DNA of 64,000 nucleotides from an uncultured Alphaproteobacteria bacterium (GTDB lineage Bacteria > Pseudomonadota > Alphaproteobacteria > HIMB59). Every line of letters starts with the position of its first letter. The stretch's first letter is position 1. The DNA lies in the NCBI GenBank assembly GCA_902619375.1, contig CACNEB010000001.1:1-64000 (forward strand), read 5' to 3'. Positions 27,848 through 37,217 of the stretch are shown piece after piece. Below the pieces are notes generated by a model. It was not told the origin of the DNA, made no database searches, and saw only the letters and a program-made list of their open reading frames with translations. Both the position numbers and the translations under genes were made by a program.

Positions 27848-29075
27848 TTAAGTATAATAATAACTTTTCTTTCACTTTTTCAATACCAAAGAATAAAATA
27901 ATCTTTTCAATTGGTATTTTGGACTCAAAATTTACTGTAATTTTTCTGATTATCTTACCTATTTTCTTTAAAGGTAAGTCATTTTCCTCAAGCATTAATA
28001 CAGCATTATCAGCATCATGCAAACTTTTAATAATTGAATAAATTTTTTTAATTAAAGCTTTTTCATTTTCATCAATTTCAAGGACAATATTTTTTTCAAA
28101 AAAGTTTAAAAGTTTTGATACCTCTATATTGATATCTTTATATTTGTTACATCTTTCTAATATGTCCTGGAAAACAAGTTCTAACTGAAAATTAGATACT
28201 TGTTTTTCTATATCTTTTTCTAAAAAATTTTTAAATTCTATAAAAGATAATTTATTTAAATAATGACGATTAATGAAATTTAACTTTTCAATATCAAATT
28301 TAGCTGGTGATAAAACTACTTTAGATAAATTGAAATTATCAATTGCATCTTCAATATCTAAATATTCGATATCATTGAAATTATTACCTAATTTAATGAT
28401 AAAATTAAATATTGAGTCTGATAGGTAACCTTCACTCAAATAATCGTTTACATTAGTTATATTATTTCTTTTTGATAACTTTTTGCCATTAATGTCGTGT
28501 ATCAGAGGTATATGGGCATATTTTATATCTTTAAAATTTAAAGCATCCGATATCATTATTTGTTTAATTGAATTAGTAGTATGATCGTTTCCACGAATGA
28601 CATTAGTCACATTCTCTAAATGGTCGTCAATTAAGTTTGATAATATAAAAGTTGGGCTTTTGTCAGATCTTGCAATTGAAAAATCTTCTATAGTATTAGA
28701 TGGTACTTTTATTTTTCCTAAAATTAAATCATCATACTCAAAAAATTCATTATCTCTGTTCACTCTAAACTTATAAGGCCCATCCTTTGAATGATACGCC
28801 ATATCATTTGACATCAGTTTTTCTAAATATTCTTGATGAATACTTAAATTTTTAGATTGATAACTAAGATTGTCATATTGAAGTTTAAATATATTAAATA
28901 TTTTTAATATTTCTTCTTCATATATTTTTTTTGATCTTTCCTTATCTGTGTCTTCTATTCTTAAAAGAAATTTTCCTTCATTTTTTCTTGCAAATAAAAA
29001 ATTGTAAATTGCAGTCCTTAAACTTCCCATATGAAAATTTCCAGTAGGAGAGGGGGCGAATCTAGTGATTATCAT
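27840..29075 (-). CDS. gltX: glutamyl-tRNA synthetase
   Basis: Class I synthetase of 411 residues, shorter than the usual 440-490, mostly at the anticodon-binding end. HIGH-like HMGS (15-18) lies in [18 protein letters not shown], the zinc-region equivalent is reduced, and the KMSKS loop reads KKLSKR. Alphaproteobacteria often carry two GltX paralogues and make Gln-tRNA by GatCAB; this copy's tRNA specificity cannot be told from sequence alone. The start shares one base with the lexA stop. comEC, often found between lexA and gltX in this class, is absent. Confidence 0.94.
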   Translation of the reverse strand: MIITRFAPSPTGNFHMGSLRTAIYNFLFARKNEGKFLLRIEDTDKERSKKIYEEEILKIFNIFKLQYDNLSYQSKNLSIHQEYLEKLMSNDMAYHSKDGPYKFRVNRDNEFFEYDDLILGKIKVPSNTIEDFSIARSDKSPTFILSNLIDDHLENVTNVIRGNDHTTNSIKQIMISDALNFKDIKYAHIPLIHDINGKKLSKRNNITNVNDYLSEGYLSDSIFNFIIKLGNNFNDIEYLDIEDAIDNFNLSKVVLSPAKFDIEKLNFINRHYLNKLSFIEFKNFLEKDIEKQVSNFQLELVFQDILERCNKYKDINIEVSKLLNFFEKNIVLEIDENEKALIKKIYSIIKSLHDADNAVLMLEENDLPLKKIGKIIRKITVNFESKIPIEKIILFFGIEKVKEKLLLYLND

Positions 29076-29653
29076 TAATATTTTCTGACTAAATTAATCA
29101 TCTTACCCAATATTTTAATCCTATCTTTTTTATACTTGATTGATGAAAAATTTTTGTGATCACCAAATATTTCAATTTCATCTTTGATTAATTTAATTTT
29201 TTTTAGAGTTATCTCACTATCATCTATCTGAATAGCATGAATATCATTTGAATTATAATTTGTAACTTTTTCTAATATGATTATATCATCTTCAAAAATA
29301 CCATATGACTCCATTGAATTACCACTTACTTTACAAGCGACACAGTTCCTTTTATTCGATTTTATAAAACTATTTACATCAATATATTCTATTTGTTGAC
29401 TCAAACTATCTATAGGTTTACCCGCAGATATCGCATTATAAAAAGGAATTAAATTATTTATTTCAATAGACCTAGATTTTAATTTGTCTTTTTTTATGTG
29501 ACCTTGTTCTTCTAAATATTCTAAATATTGGAATATGGAGGATTTAGATTTTAAACCCATGTGTTCTCTCATTTCCTCATAATTAGGAGATATTTTATTT
29601 TTCTCAATATATTTTCTCAAAAAATCTAAAAGCTTTTTGGTGTTTTTAGTCAT
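29075..29653 (-). CDS. lexA: LexA repressor (SOS transcriptional regulator)
   Basis: SOS repressor with self-cleavage. The 192-residue protein has an N-terminal winged helix (about 1-65), an Ala77-Gly78 cleavage site in ISAGKP, catalytic Ser113 in VSGNSMESYGIFEDD and Lys151 in ITLKKI. All three catalytic features are intact, so RecA-induced cleavage is expected. It is shorter than typical (about 200-240). It sits between moeA (8-bp overlap) and gltX (1-bp overlap). No GTTC-N7-GTTC operator is evident next to it, since its promoter must lie upstream in the array. Confidence 0.92.
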   Translation of the reverse strand: MTKNTKKLLDFLRKYIEKNKISPNYEEMREHMGLKSKSSIFQYLEYLEEQGHIKKDKLKSRSIEINNLIPFYNAISAGKPIDSLSQQIEYIDVNSFIKSNKRNCVACKVSGNSMESYGIFEDDIIILEKVTNYNSNDIHAIQIDDSEITLKKIKLIKDEIEIFGDHKNFSSIKYKKDRIKILGKMINLVRKY

Positions 29654-30764
29654 TTATTTGATATAACCTTAGTTTATTAGTTCTATCATAATAAATCAGA
29701 CAGTTTGCATATAATATATTTTTTAAATTAGAACTTTCTTGATTATTAAATACTTTAATACTTTTCTGATCTCTTAAACCAAATAAAAAAGATTTTCTTT
29801 TCAAAATTTTAAAATTAAATTTTACATTATTGATATCAATTAAATCATATTTAATCTGCGATTTTCTATTATTATAAATCTCGATTAATGATTTAATAAT
29901 TATATTGGTCAATACAAAGGAAGAGCATGGGTTTCCAGGAAAAAACATATAAATTTTATTTTTCTTTATAAATAATTTAAAAGGTCTACCTGGTTTTAGA
30001 TCAAGACCATCAATAATTAAATTAAAATTTTCAAAATTGATATCATCTTTACTTTTACCTGTGCCTCCAATAATAACTGTAATATCTGATTTTGAATTGT
30101 TTATTTCTTTTAGTAATAATTTTTGATCATCTTTTATATGAATACTCTTTTCAACAATATGATTATTCTTTTTTATAAAATTATTTAAATAATAACCATT
30201 TGTAGGGAGAATAAAATGATCTTTAGTAAATTCGCTACCTGTCGAAATAATTTTAAATTTTAATGGTTGTAGTATTTTGACTTTTATATTTTTCAGGCTT
30301 TTTATACTGCTTAATTCATAAAAAGATAAATATTTATTCTGAAAATCAATTTTACTACCTTTTTTGAAGATATGTCCCTTTTTTCTTATGAATTTATTAT
30401 TTTTATTAAAATTAATTACATAAGCATTTCCTTCATTTATAAAAATTTGTTCTTGGGGAACTATATATTTTATACTATCAGGAATTAGTGACCCAGTTTT
30501 TACAATTAAACACTCATTTGAATTTACCTTTATTTTATTAAAAATATTTAATTTCGATTTTCCAATAATTTTAAATTTTTTTCCAACATTTGTAATTGCT
30601 ATACCATCCATTGATGATTGATTTTGAGGAGGTATATTTTTCTTAATCACTATATTTGATTTGATTAAATGATTATTATTTAGATTTTGACTAAAAATTG
30701 ACGAAAATTTATTTTTTGGAAGATAACTTGAAATTAATTTAATTGTCTTAAAAATATCATCCAA
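29646..30764 (-). CDS. moeA: molybdopterin molybdenumtransferase
   Basis: Inserts molybdate into adenylated molybdopterin. The 372-residue protein has the MoeA marks NQSSMDGIAI, IISTGSEF, GGTGKSKDD (equivalent to GGvSxGxxD), LKPGRPFKLF and FPGNPCSSFVLTNI. It is short and lysine-rich, and the molybdate loop reads GGTGKSKDD where GGVSxGDxD is usual. It overlaps moaC by 8 bp and lexA by 8 bp. The moaC-moeA pair shows that the cell still makes molybdenum cofactor; the enzymes that use it are not in this window. Confidence 0.9.
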   Translation of the reverse strand: MDDIFKTIKLISSYLPKNKFSSIFSQNLNNNHLIKSNIVIKKNIPPQNQSSMDGIAITNVGKKFKIIGKSKLNIFNKIKVNSNECLIVKTGSLIPDSIKYIVPQEQIFINEGNAYVINFNKNNKFIRKKGHIFKKGSKIDFQNKYLSFYELSSIKSLKNIKVKILQPLKFKIISTGSEFTKDHFILPTNGYYLNNFIKKNNHIVEKSIHIKDDQKLLLKEINNSKSDITVIIGGTGKSKDDINFENFNLIIDGLDLKPGRPFKLFIKKNKIYMFFPGNPCSSFVLTNIIIKSLIEIYNNRKSQIKYDLIDINNVKFNFKILKRKSFLFGLRDQKSIKVFNNQESSNLKNILYANCLIYYDRTNKLRLYQIND

Positions 30765-31221
30765 TATTGTTTTTACCTCCTCTTTTTTTTATTATTTCAA
30801 TTTTCTTAATAATTATCTTTTTTTTAAAGGACTTAAGCATATCAAAAGTTGTAATAGAGGCACACGAAACAGAATTTAAGGCTTCTATCTCTAATCCTGT
30901 TGAGTAGTTTGATTTAACAACACTTTTTATTTCTATATATACTTCGTCTCTTAAATTAAGGGTCAAACAAACATAATCTATTGGAATATTGTGTGTTAAA
31001 GGTATCTGGTGTGAGGTATTTTTGGCAGCATAAATACCTGCAATTTTGGCTGTGTTAAATAAATTATTTTTAAGTTCTTTATCACCTTTGATTACTGAAT
31101 AAAGTTTTTTATCAATTTCAATTAAAGATCTTGCCTCAGCAAATCTTTTTGTTTTATTTTTTTTTGATATATCAACCATTTCAATATTTTTATTTTTTTT
31201 ATTGAAGTGTGATAAACTCAT
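30757..31221 (-). CDS. moaC: cyclic pyranopterin monophosphate synthase
   Basis: Second step of molybdopterin synthesis, after MoaA. The 154-residue protein has AAKNTSHQIPLTHNIPI (about 65-81) with active-site His77, GLEIEALNSVSCASITTFDM (109-128) and Asp127. The usual PLCHPL motif reads PLTHNI. Length is normal. It shares a start/stop base with trpC and overlaps moeA by 8 bp. The trpC-moaC-moeA-lexA order is common in Alphaproteobacteria, which supports the call. Confidence 0.93.
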   Translation of the reverse strand: MSLSHFNKKNKNIEMVDISKKNKTKRFAEARSLIEIDKKLYSVIKGDKELKNNLFNTAKIAGIYAAKNTSHQIPLTHNIPIDYVCLTLNLRDEVYIEIKSVVKSNYSTGLEIEALNSVSCASITTFDMLKSFKKKIIIKKIEIIKKRGGKNNIG

Positions 31222-31991
31222 TAAGCCTCATACAATCTATTTATATATTTAATTTTATTATCATTTTTTAAAATACTACCACCTATTAAAAAAGAAGATA
31301 TTCCACTTTCTTTTTTAATTTTTTTTATATTTGAAACTGTAACTCCACTTTCGCTAATTATTATTTTATTTTTTAATATTTTAGATAGTTTTATTGATTT
31401 ATTTATATCAATCTTTTGTTCTTTTAGATTTCTATTATTAATTCCAATCAATTTTGCATCTATACCCTCAATTTTCCTTGCTTCAGTAATATTTTCAACC
31501 TCTATTAATACATCTAGACCAATATCAATTGCCAAATTATATAATTTTTTTATATTTGATTTAGATAAAATTTTTGCAATTAACAATAAAGCATCTGCAC
31601 CAAATTCTTTAGTTTCAAATACTTGTGTTTCATTTATTATAAAATCTTTTCTAATAATTGGCTTATCAGTAATTTTTTTTGCAATTGTTATATCATTTAA
31701 ACTTCCACCAAAATTTTTGTCAGTCAAGATGGATATACAACAACATTTTGATTTATGATATTGTTCGAGAATATCCTGAATATACTTTATTTTATTAAAA
31801 TTTTTAACCGAAGGACTATATCTTTTAAATTCAGCGATAAGAGCATTTTTATTAATATTTAGATTACTTTCTATTGCACTAAGAAAGTATTTCGATTTTC
31901 TATATTTAGAATTCTTTTTTTTATTAGTTTTTTGTTTTAAATATTTTGTATGATTAGTTTTTTCTAAAACTATTTTATCTAAAATATTCAT
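31221..31991 (-). CDS. trpC: indole-3-glycerol phosphate synthase
   Basis: Fourth step of tryptophan synthesis, a TIM barrel of 256 residues. It shows AEFKRYSPS (catalytic Lys and substrate loop), ILTDKNFGGSLNDI, RKDFIINETQVFETKEFGAD, LIEVEN, IGINNRNLKE, ISESGV and the phosphate-binding IGGSILK. It is monofunctional, with no TrpF fused. It shares one base with trpD upstream and one with moaC downstream. trpF, trpB and trpA are not in this window. Confidence 0.95.
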   Translation of the reverse strand: MNILDKIVLEKTNHTKYLKQKTNKKKNSKYRKSKYFLSAIESNLNINKNALIAEFKRYSPSVKNFNKIKYIQDILEQYHKSKCCCISILTDKNFGGSLNDITIAKKITDKPIIRKDFIINETQVFETKEFGADALLLIAKILSKSNIKKLYNLAIDIGLDVLIEVENITEARKIEGIDAKLIGINNRNLKEQKIDINKSIKLSKILKNKIIISESGVTVSNIKKIKKESGISSFLIGGSILKNDNKIKYINRLYEA

Positions 31992-32974
31992 TATTTTTTA
32001 ATTTTGTTTAAATGATTTAAAGCCTTAGACGTATCAAGAGAATTACTTAATATATCAAAGCATTCATCAAATTTAATAGTCGGTTTTATTGTTTGCATCG
32101 CGTAAATTGAATTAATAATAGTTATATCTCTGTAACTATCCTTTTTTCCCTGAAATAATTCAATCAGCCTGCTTGCATTATAAGAGGGAATACCTCCTTT
32201 AATATCCTTAAAATTTAATTTAGATGAAAGGTATTTTTTATATTTCGTATGAGATATCTTCTTTTTAGTGATATTTTTTCCTCTTTTAAAATAAAAATTT
32301 GTTGGAGCAAATATACTTATTTCGTCTAATCCATCATCTGAGAAAAAAATTGTAGAATTTTTATTATCAATTTTAGATAGTATTTTTAACATTATTTCTG
32401 CTGAGTTTTTATTCACAGTACCTAATATTTGATATTTAGCTCCTAATGGATTTAATGTAGGGCCCATATAATTAAATATCGTTTTTATACCTAATTTTTT
32501 TCTAACTTCTCCAACTTTACTAAGATTTGGGTAAAAAAAAGGTGCATTTAAATAGACAAATTTATCATTTGATATTTTATTAATTATTTTCTTCGAATCT
32601 TTTTCACTAGATATATTCAATTCAGAAATAATATCAGAAGAGCCACTTAATGAGCTAGCAGCACGATTACCATGTTTTGCAATTGGAATATCAACAGATG
32701 ATAACAATATAGCTACTGTTGTTGATATATTTAATGTCTTTAACCCATCACCTCCAGTCCCGCATGTATCCAAAGAATTAGAATATTGTTTTATTTTATT
32801 AGAATTTTTAAAAATAAATTTTCTTAAAGATAAAAGTATATCGCTATTATTTATTAATTTATTTAGTTGATGAATAATAATCGCTTGATGAGAAATATTA
32901 TCTGAGTCAAATAAATACTTAATAGCATATTCAACATTTCTATTAGTTATTGAGTCATCTATTTTAAATTTCAT
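31991..32974 (-). CDS. trpD: anthranilate phosphoribosyltransferase
   Basis: Transfers phosphoribose from PRPP to anthranilate. The 327-residue protein has the PRPP loop DTCGTGGDG (69-77), KHGNRAASSLSGSSD, the metal site SDDGLDEIS and FNYMGPTLNPLGAKYQ. The ATG at 32974 forms a classic ATGA overlap with the trpG stop; a TTG at 32980 could add two residues but is less likely. Length is typical. It is in the trpE-trpG-trpD-trpC array. Confidence 0.95.
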   Translation of the reverse strand: MKFKIDDSITNRNVEYAIKYLFDSDNISHQAIIIHQLNKLINNSDILLSLRKFIFKNSNKIKQYSNSLDTCGTGGDGLKTLNISTTVAILLSSVDIPIAKHGNRAASSLSGSSDIISELNISSEKDSKKIINKISNDKFVYLNAPFFYPNLSKVGEVRKKLGIKTIFNYMGPTLNPLGAKYQILGTVNKNSAEIMLKILSKIDNKNSTIFFSDDGLDEISIFAPTNFYFKRGKNITKKKISHTKYKKYLSSKLNFKDIKGGIPSYNASRLIELFQGKKDSYRDITIINSIYAMQTIKPTIKFDECFDILSNSLDTSKALNHLNKIKK

Positions 32975-33540
32975 ATACAATCCATAAAATTTTCTAAAAT
33001 CTTTGAACCCACAAGAGTTTCAATACTCTCAGGATGATATTGCACACCATAAATAGAAAATAATTCATGTTTAAAACTCATTATAATTTTATCATCTTCT
33101 GAAATGCTAGTTATTTTTAAATTTTGAGGAAAATTATTTTTATTTAGGTATAAAGAGTGATACCTAGTTGCACGGAATTTTTTATCAACATTTTTATATA
33201 TCTTACATTCATTTATTTTTTTTAAATTTGATACTTTTCCATGCATTGGTGTACTTAATGTGTCTATTTTAGCTCCAAAATAAACTCCTAAAATTTGATG
33301 ACCTAAACATACACCTAATATTGGTATAAATGAGTATATTTGATGGACTAAATCAAGACACTCTCCTGCATTAAAAGGATTACTTGGTCCAGGTGATATA
33401 ACAACTCCTTTGCTATTAATAATTTTATCAATATTTTTTAAAATCAAGTCATTTTTGATAACTAAAACTTGATCTCTTTTACTTAAACAATGATACAAAT
33501 TATATGTGAAGCTATCGTAATTATCTATGAGAGTAATCAT
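32971..33540 (-). CDS. trpG: anthranilate synthase glutamine amidotransferase subunit
   Basis: Supplies ammonia from glutamine to TrpE. At 189 residues it has the class I amidotransferase triad: nucleophile Cys78 in GVCLGHQ, and His-Glu in YHPES near 167. The N-terminus (LIDNYDSFTYNL) and SPGPSNPFNAGE match TrpG/PabA. Because it is next to trpE it is assigned to tryptophan, though such subunits can also serve PabB in folate synthesis. It overlaps trpE and trpD by 4 bp each. Confidence 0.95.
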   Translation of the reverse strand: MITLIDNYDSFTYNLYHCLSKRDQVLVIKNDLILKNIDKIINSKGVVISPGPSNPFNAGECLDLVHQIYSFIPILGVCLGHQILGVYFGAKIDTLSTPMHGKVSNLKKINECKIYKNVDKKFRATRYHSLYLNKNNFPQNLKITSISEDDKIIMSFKHELFSIYGVQYHPESIETLVGSKILENFMDCI

Positions 33541-34928
33541 TTTATGTTATGAGCTAAATTGTAAGCTTCAAATAAAGCATTAGCCTTATTGATACACTCA
33601 ATATGTTCATTCTCAGGTATGCTATCAAAAACAATACCTGCTCCACTTTGCGCATATATTTTTTTATTTTTAATCATTGCAGTTCTTAGATTAATACAAC
33701 TATCCATATCTCCATTTGCATCTAAATAAAAAACCGAGCCTGAATAAAATTCCCTATTAATATCCTCATGTTTTTCTAATATTTCTAGTGCTCTAATTTT
33801 AGGTGCTCCAGAAACAGTCCCTGCTGGCAAGCCAGCAAAAAGAACATCTATAGGTGTTAAATTATTTTTTAATTCTCCAGTAACATTACTGACTATATGC
33901 ATTACATGAGAATAATATTCTATTATATTTTGTTCAGTTACTTTTACAGTATTATTTTTTGAAATTTGACCAACATCATTTCTACCTAAATCAACTAGCA
34001 TTAAATGTTCAGCTAGTTCTTTTTTATCCTTAAGTAATTCATTTTTTAAATTATTATCTTCAATCTCATTTTTACCCCTTCTTCTAGTTCCGGCAATAGG
34101 TCTAAGAGTAATTTCTTTATTTTTTACTTTAATCATAGTCTCAGGACTAGAGCAGATAATTTGATAATTTTTTAGGTTTAAAAAAACAAGATAAGGTGAG
34201 GGATTAATTGATCTTAATGCTCTATAAAAATAAAATGGATCAATTAAATAGTCATTAGAAAATCTTTGAGAAAGAACAGCTTGAAATATTTCACCAACTT
34301 TAATATCTCTTTTTATTTCCTTAACTCTTTTAATGAATTCCTCTTTCTTAATATGGTTTTTAAATTTTTTAGGTTTACTGAAATTTAATTTTTTATTTTT
34401 GGAAAAAGGTTCTTTAAGTATTTTTTCTAATTTTTTAAGTGATCTTACTGGATTTTTCTTGATATTTGAAACTTCAATTAAATGTGTCTCATTAAGAACA
34501 TTATCTATGATTATTAGATTTCTTGGTTTTACAAAATGTGCCAGTGGTATTCCAATTTCATTCTTATCAGGCTTATAACTTAATTTTGGAAGGGTAAACT
34601 TACATAAATCAAATGATACATTTCCAATAAATATGGGTAGAGGTATATTCTGATCATATATAGTTTTAATTTTTAAATTTTTATAAATATCCCTTATAAA
34701 AGAGTCTGGTGATTTAATTTTTTTCTTTTGATTATTTACAAGCACATAATTATGAAAAATTTCAACATTTTGTAATATATTAAAAAGAATAATAGAGTAT
34801 CTTCCTTTATTATCACCCCCAATGACTGACTCTAAAATGGAGACATCTTTAAATTTATTTGCAAGTTTATTATAAATTGTAATTGTATTTTCAGTATCTA
34901 GAAAAACTTTTTTACCGTGAACATACAT
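33537..34928 (-). CDS. trpE: anthranilate synthase component I
   Basis: Converts chorismate to anthranilate with TrpG. About 463 residues from the ATG at 34928, which follows the ppiD stop by one base; an upstream TTG at 34958 overlaps ppiD and adds only shadow sequence. The chorismate-binding domain is clear: SSPETMIKV, RPIAGTRRRG, HLMLVDLGRNDVGQ, GLPAGTVSGAPKIRALEIL and SGAGIVFDS. Since there is no gap to ppiD, no classical trp leader or attenuator can be present. Confidence 0.95.
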   Translation of the reverse strand: MYVHGKKVFLDTENTITIYNKLANKFKDVSILESVIGGDNKGRYSIILFNILQNVEIFHNYVLVNNQKKKIKSPDSFIRDIYKNLKIKTIYDQNIPLPIFIGNVSFDLCKFTLPKLSYKPDKNEIGIPLAHFVKPRNLIIIDNVLNETHLIEVSNIKKNPVRSLKKLEKILKEPFSKNKKLNFSKPKKFKNHIKKEEFIKRVKEIKRDIKVGEIFQAVLSQRFSNDYLIDPFYFYRALRSINPSPYLVFLNLKNYQIICSSPETMIKVKNKEITLRPIAGTRRRGKNEIEDNNLKNELLKDKKELAEHLMLVDLGRNDVGQISKNNTVKVTEQNIIEYYSHVMHIVSNVTGELKNNLTPIDVLFAGLPAGTVSGAPKIRALEILEKHEDINREFYSGSVFYLDANGDMDSCINLRTAMIKNKKIYAQSGAGIVFDSIPENEHIECINKANALFEAYNLAHNIK

Positions 34929-34929
34929 A

Positions 34930-36471
34930 TTAAAGTTGTAAAAGTTGTTCGTTATCAACTTTTATATCTAAAGTATCTTTTATTTCTTTGATAATTTTTG
35001 AATATATTAAATTCACTATATTTTGTTTTATATTTAAAGAGTCAATAGATCCAATTGAATTTATATCTAAATAAATAACTTCATTTGATAACACTACTTT
35101 TAATTTTTGATCTTTTTTAATAATAATTATTTTTTCTAAAATCTCTGGCTCAATAAAATTATTTTTAATAGTTAGAGAGTCAGTAAAATAGTTGACCTTT
35201 ACTGTTCCTGCTTTTTTTAATAATTCATCATTATGCGAAATTTCTATATTTTTTTTATAATTACTAAAAGAATTTAGAAATTTTTCTTTGAAATCTAATG
35301 GTAGATCTTCTTTAAATATATTTTGAACATTAAATTGAAATAAGAAATTATCTTTTTTTATTTCTCCAGATGATTGATTAAAGTTAATAAAACTGTATTG
35401 ATCAGGAATATTTTCTAAAAAATTAAATGAATTACTAAAGAAGATTTGATTTGTACTATAGCTATCTAAATTTTTAACATCATCTGTTATTGTAAAATTT
35501 TCTATTTCTAATTTAGTTAAAGTTGCTACTACATCCTCATAAACATCCTCTAACTTCTTTTGATACTCTTCTTCAAAAGATAAAAGTTTTACAAAAAAGT
35601 ATTTTTCTCCAATTTTAATATTATTACCTTCATCTCCTATGCTAAGTTTTTCTAATATTTCAAGAATTTGAGGTAATATTAATTTTTCATCAACTTTTTC
35701 GAATAATTTAAATTGAGAGTCATCACTCTGTTTCAGTTCATTAAAATTTTTATTTGAAATACTATCTAAAATAATTTGTTCATAGCTATAATTTTTGGGC
35801 TCAATATACTTATTTATATTTGCCTCATAATATTCATTTATAATGTCATCAGTTAGTAGTTCTTCTTGAATATAATTTTTGAGACTTATTTCATTTATTG
35901 AAATTTCATATAATTCGTTATTTGAGTAAAAATCATCCTCTAATTGATAATTGAGAAGATTATCGTCATTCTTAATTTCATATATATTTAATTCTTTTTC
36001 TACCAGTAGATCTGGATTAATTTCGTGACTAACTAACGTCTGCGCATCAAGGCTATCATTGAATAAATCAATATAAATATTACCCTCAATTTCCTTTAAG
36101 TAATTTTGAAGCGATGCTTCATCTAGATTTCTAAACATTTCGTCATTATTTAAGGATTTTTTTAAAACTACTTTTTTTGAGTTTTCACTAATACTAATTT
36201 TTTCATCTAAATAATTAAGAAAAACTAGTTCATTAACATATTGATTAGTAAATTGAACTTTTGAAAATAATTCCTCTTGTTCTGATAAATTTGAAAGGCC
36301 ATTTTCTGATTTATAGTTTTCGTATGCTCTAGAAAACTCAGTTGTTGATATTTTTTGGTTTCCTACTTTTAAAACATAATTTTTACCTACATAGGACCCA
36401 AATCCAATAAATAAGAAACTTATGCCTAGTGCAGCACTAAATATTATAACTATTAGTTTTTTAGTTTTCAT
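34930..36471 (-). CDS. ppiD: PpiD-like periplasmic folding factor (SurA/parvulin-type)
   Basis: A 513-residue protein with a single N-terminal membrane anchor (about residues 5-22, LIVIIFSAALGISFLFIGFG), a SurA_N-like segment (VGNQKISTTEFSRAYENYK), a weak parvulin-like region near 260-340 and a C-terminal chaperone tail. PpiD helps newly exported proteins at the SecYEG exit. The rotamase core is poorly conserved and may be inactive. ATG 36471 is chosen because upstream sequence runs into the divergent tpiA. It heads the minus-strand array before trpE, its usual alphaproteobacterial place. Confidence 0.8.
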   Translation of the reverse strand: MKTKKLIVIIFSAALGISFLFIGFGSYVGKNYVLKVGNQKISTTEFSRAYENYKSENGLSNLSEQEELFSKVQFTNQYVNELVFLNYLDEKISISENSKKVVLKKSLNNDEMFRNLDEASLQNYLKEIEGNIYIDLFNDSLDAQTLVSHEINPDLLVEKELNIYEIKNDDNLLNYQLEDDFYSNNELYEISINEISLKNYIQEELLTDDIINEYYEANINKYIEPKNYSYEQIILDSISNKNFNELKQSDDSQFKLFEKVDEKLILPQILEILEKLSIGDEGNNIKIGEKYFFVKLLSFEEEYQKKLEDVYEDVVATLTKLEIENFTITDDVKNLDSYSTNQIFFSNSFNFLENIPDQYSFINFNQSSGEIKKDNFLFQFNVQNIFKEDLPLDFKEKFLNSFSNYKKNIEISHNDELLKKAGTVKVNYFTDSLTIKNNFIEPEILEKIIIIKKDQKLKVVLSNEVIYLDINSIGSIDSLNIKQNIVNLIYSKIIKEIKDTLDIKVDNEQLLQL

Positions 36472-36502
36472 TTTTATAAGTATTTTGATATCAGTTAACC
36501 TA
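36472..36502. promoter_or_regulatory. 31-bp divergent gap between ppiD and tpiA
   Basis: Only 31 bp separate the start codons of two divergent transcription units, the ten-gene ppiD-to-gltA array (-) and tpiA-secG-pyrG onward (+). This is too short for two complete non-overlapping promoters with leaders, so the promoters must overlap each other or lie within the opposing coding sequence, and transcripts would be leaderless or nearly so. I see no confident -35/-10 pair. The feature records the position rather than a proven element. Confidence 0.4.
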
Positions 36503-37213
36503 ATGAAATATATAATATTTAATTGGAAATCATATTTAAATATATCTGAAAGTATGAACTTATCAAAAGTAGTGTCTAAACTACCAAGTACTAAGAAATA
36601 CAAACTTATTTCTAGTCCTAACAACTTTTATAACCTAACTCTCAAATCTAGATATCCAAAAAATATCTATGCAGCACAAAATGTAGATTTACATGGAAAA
36701 GGTGCTTCTACAGGATCTATAGATATTCAAGATTTAGTTAGCAATAAGATAAGATTTTGTATTCTTGGTCACTCAGAAGTTAGGTCTAATTTTGGTGAAA
36801 CAGATTTGATTATACAAAAAAAAACTGATCTTTGTCTGCATAATAAAATTACACCCATTATTTGTATTGGAGAGCCTTTAGATATTTATAAATCAAAAAA
36901 AACTAAAAATTATTTAAAAAAACAAATAAATAAAATATTCAAAAAATCGAATATTTATAACGAGGTTATATTAGCTTATGAGCCTTTATGGTCAATTGGT
37001 ACTGGATTAACACCAAAAATGTCAGAAATTAATGATATTTTGCAATTTTTGAACAAAATATTAAAAAATTATTCTTTTAAAAAAATAAAAATTTTATATG
37101 GTGGTTCCGTAAATTTATCAAATATAAAAGAAATTTTAAGTTTACAAAAATTAGATGGGGTTTTGGTAGGATCTGCTTCAACAAAACCTTCATTTATTAA
37201 ATACTTTAAATAA
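36503..37213 (+). CDS. tpiA: triosephosphate isomerase
   Basis: Interconverts glyceraldehyde 3-phosphate and dihydroxyacetone phosphate. The 236-residue TIM barrel starts MKYIIFNWKSY with the catalytic Lys of NWK, then ILGHSEVR (catalytic His), LAYEPLWSIGTG (catalytic Glu and loop 6) and ILYGGSVN (phosphate site). It is about 15 residues short. The frame continues upstream to 36422, but that part is antisense to ppiD and unlike TpiA. It begins the plus-strand block tpiA-secG-pyrG-kdsA-eno. Confidence 0.95.
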   Translation: MKYIIFNWKSYLNISESMNLSKVVSKLPSTKKYKLISSPNNFYNLTLKSRYPKNIYAAQNVDLHGKGASTGSIDIQDLVSNKIRFCILGHSEVRSNFGETDLIIQKKTDLCLHNKITPIICIGEPLDIYKSKKTKNYLKKQINKIFKKSNIYNEVILAYEPLWSIGTGLTPKMSEINDILQFLNKILKNYSFKKIKILYGGSVNLSNIKEILSLQKLDGVLVGSASTKPSFIKYFK

Positions 37214-37217
37214 CATT

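Noticed and set aside
28990..29700. LexA operator (GTTC-N7-GTTC) near lexA
   Set aside because: No convincing direct repeat was seen next to the gene; lexA is internal to an array, so its operator would be elsewhere if present.
34928..34960. A tryptophan attenuator before trpE
   Set aside because: trpE starts one base after the ppiD stop, so there is no leader peptide or terminator/antiterminator space.
36422..36502. Upstream extension of tpiA by 27 codons
   Set aside because: It is antisense to the ppiD membrane anchor; TpiA proteins begin at the strand before NWK.
36472..36624. Upstream extension of ppiD by about 51 codons
   Set aside because: It lies antisense to tpiA and lacks the membrane-anchor start; ATG 36471 gives a proper anchored N-terminus.
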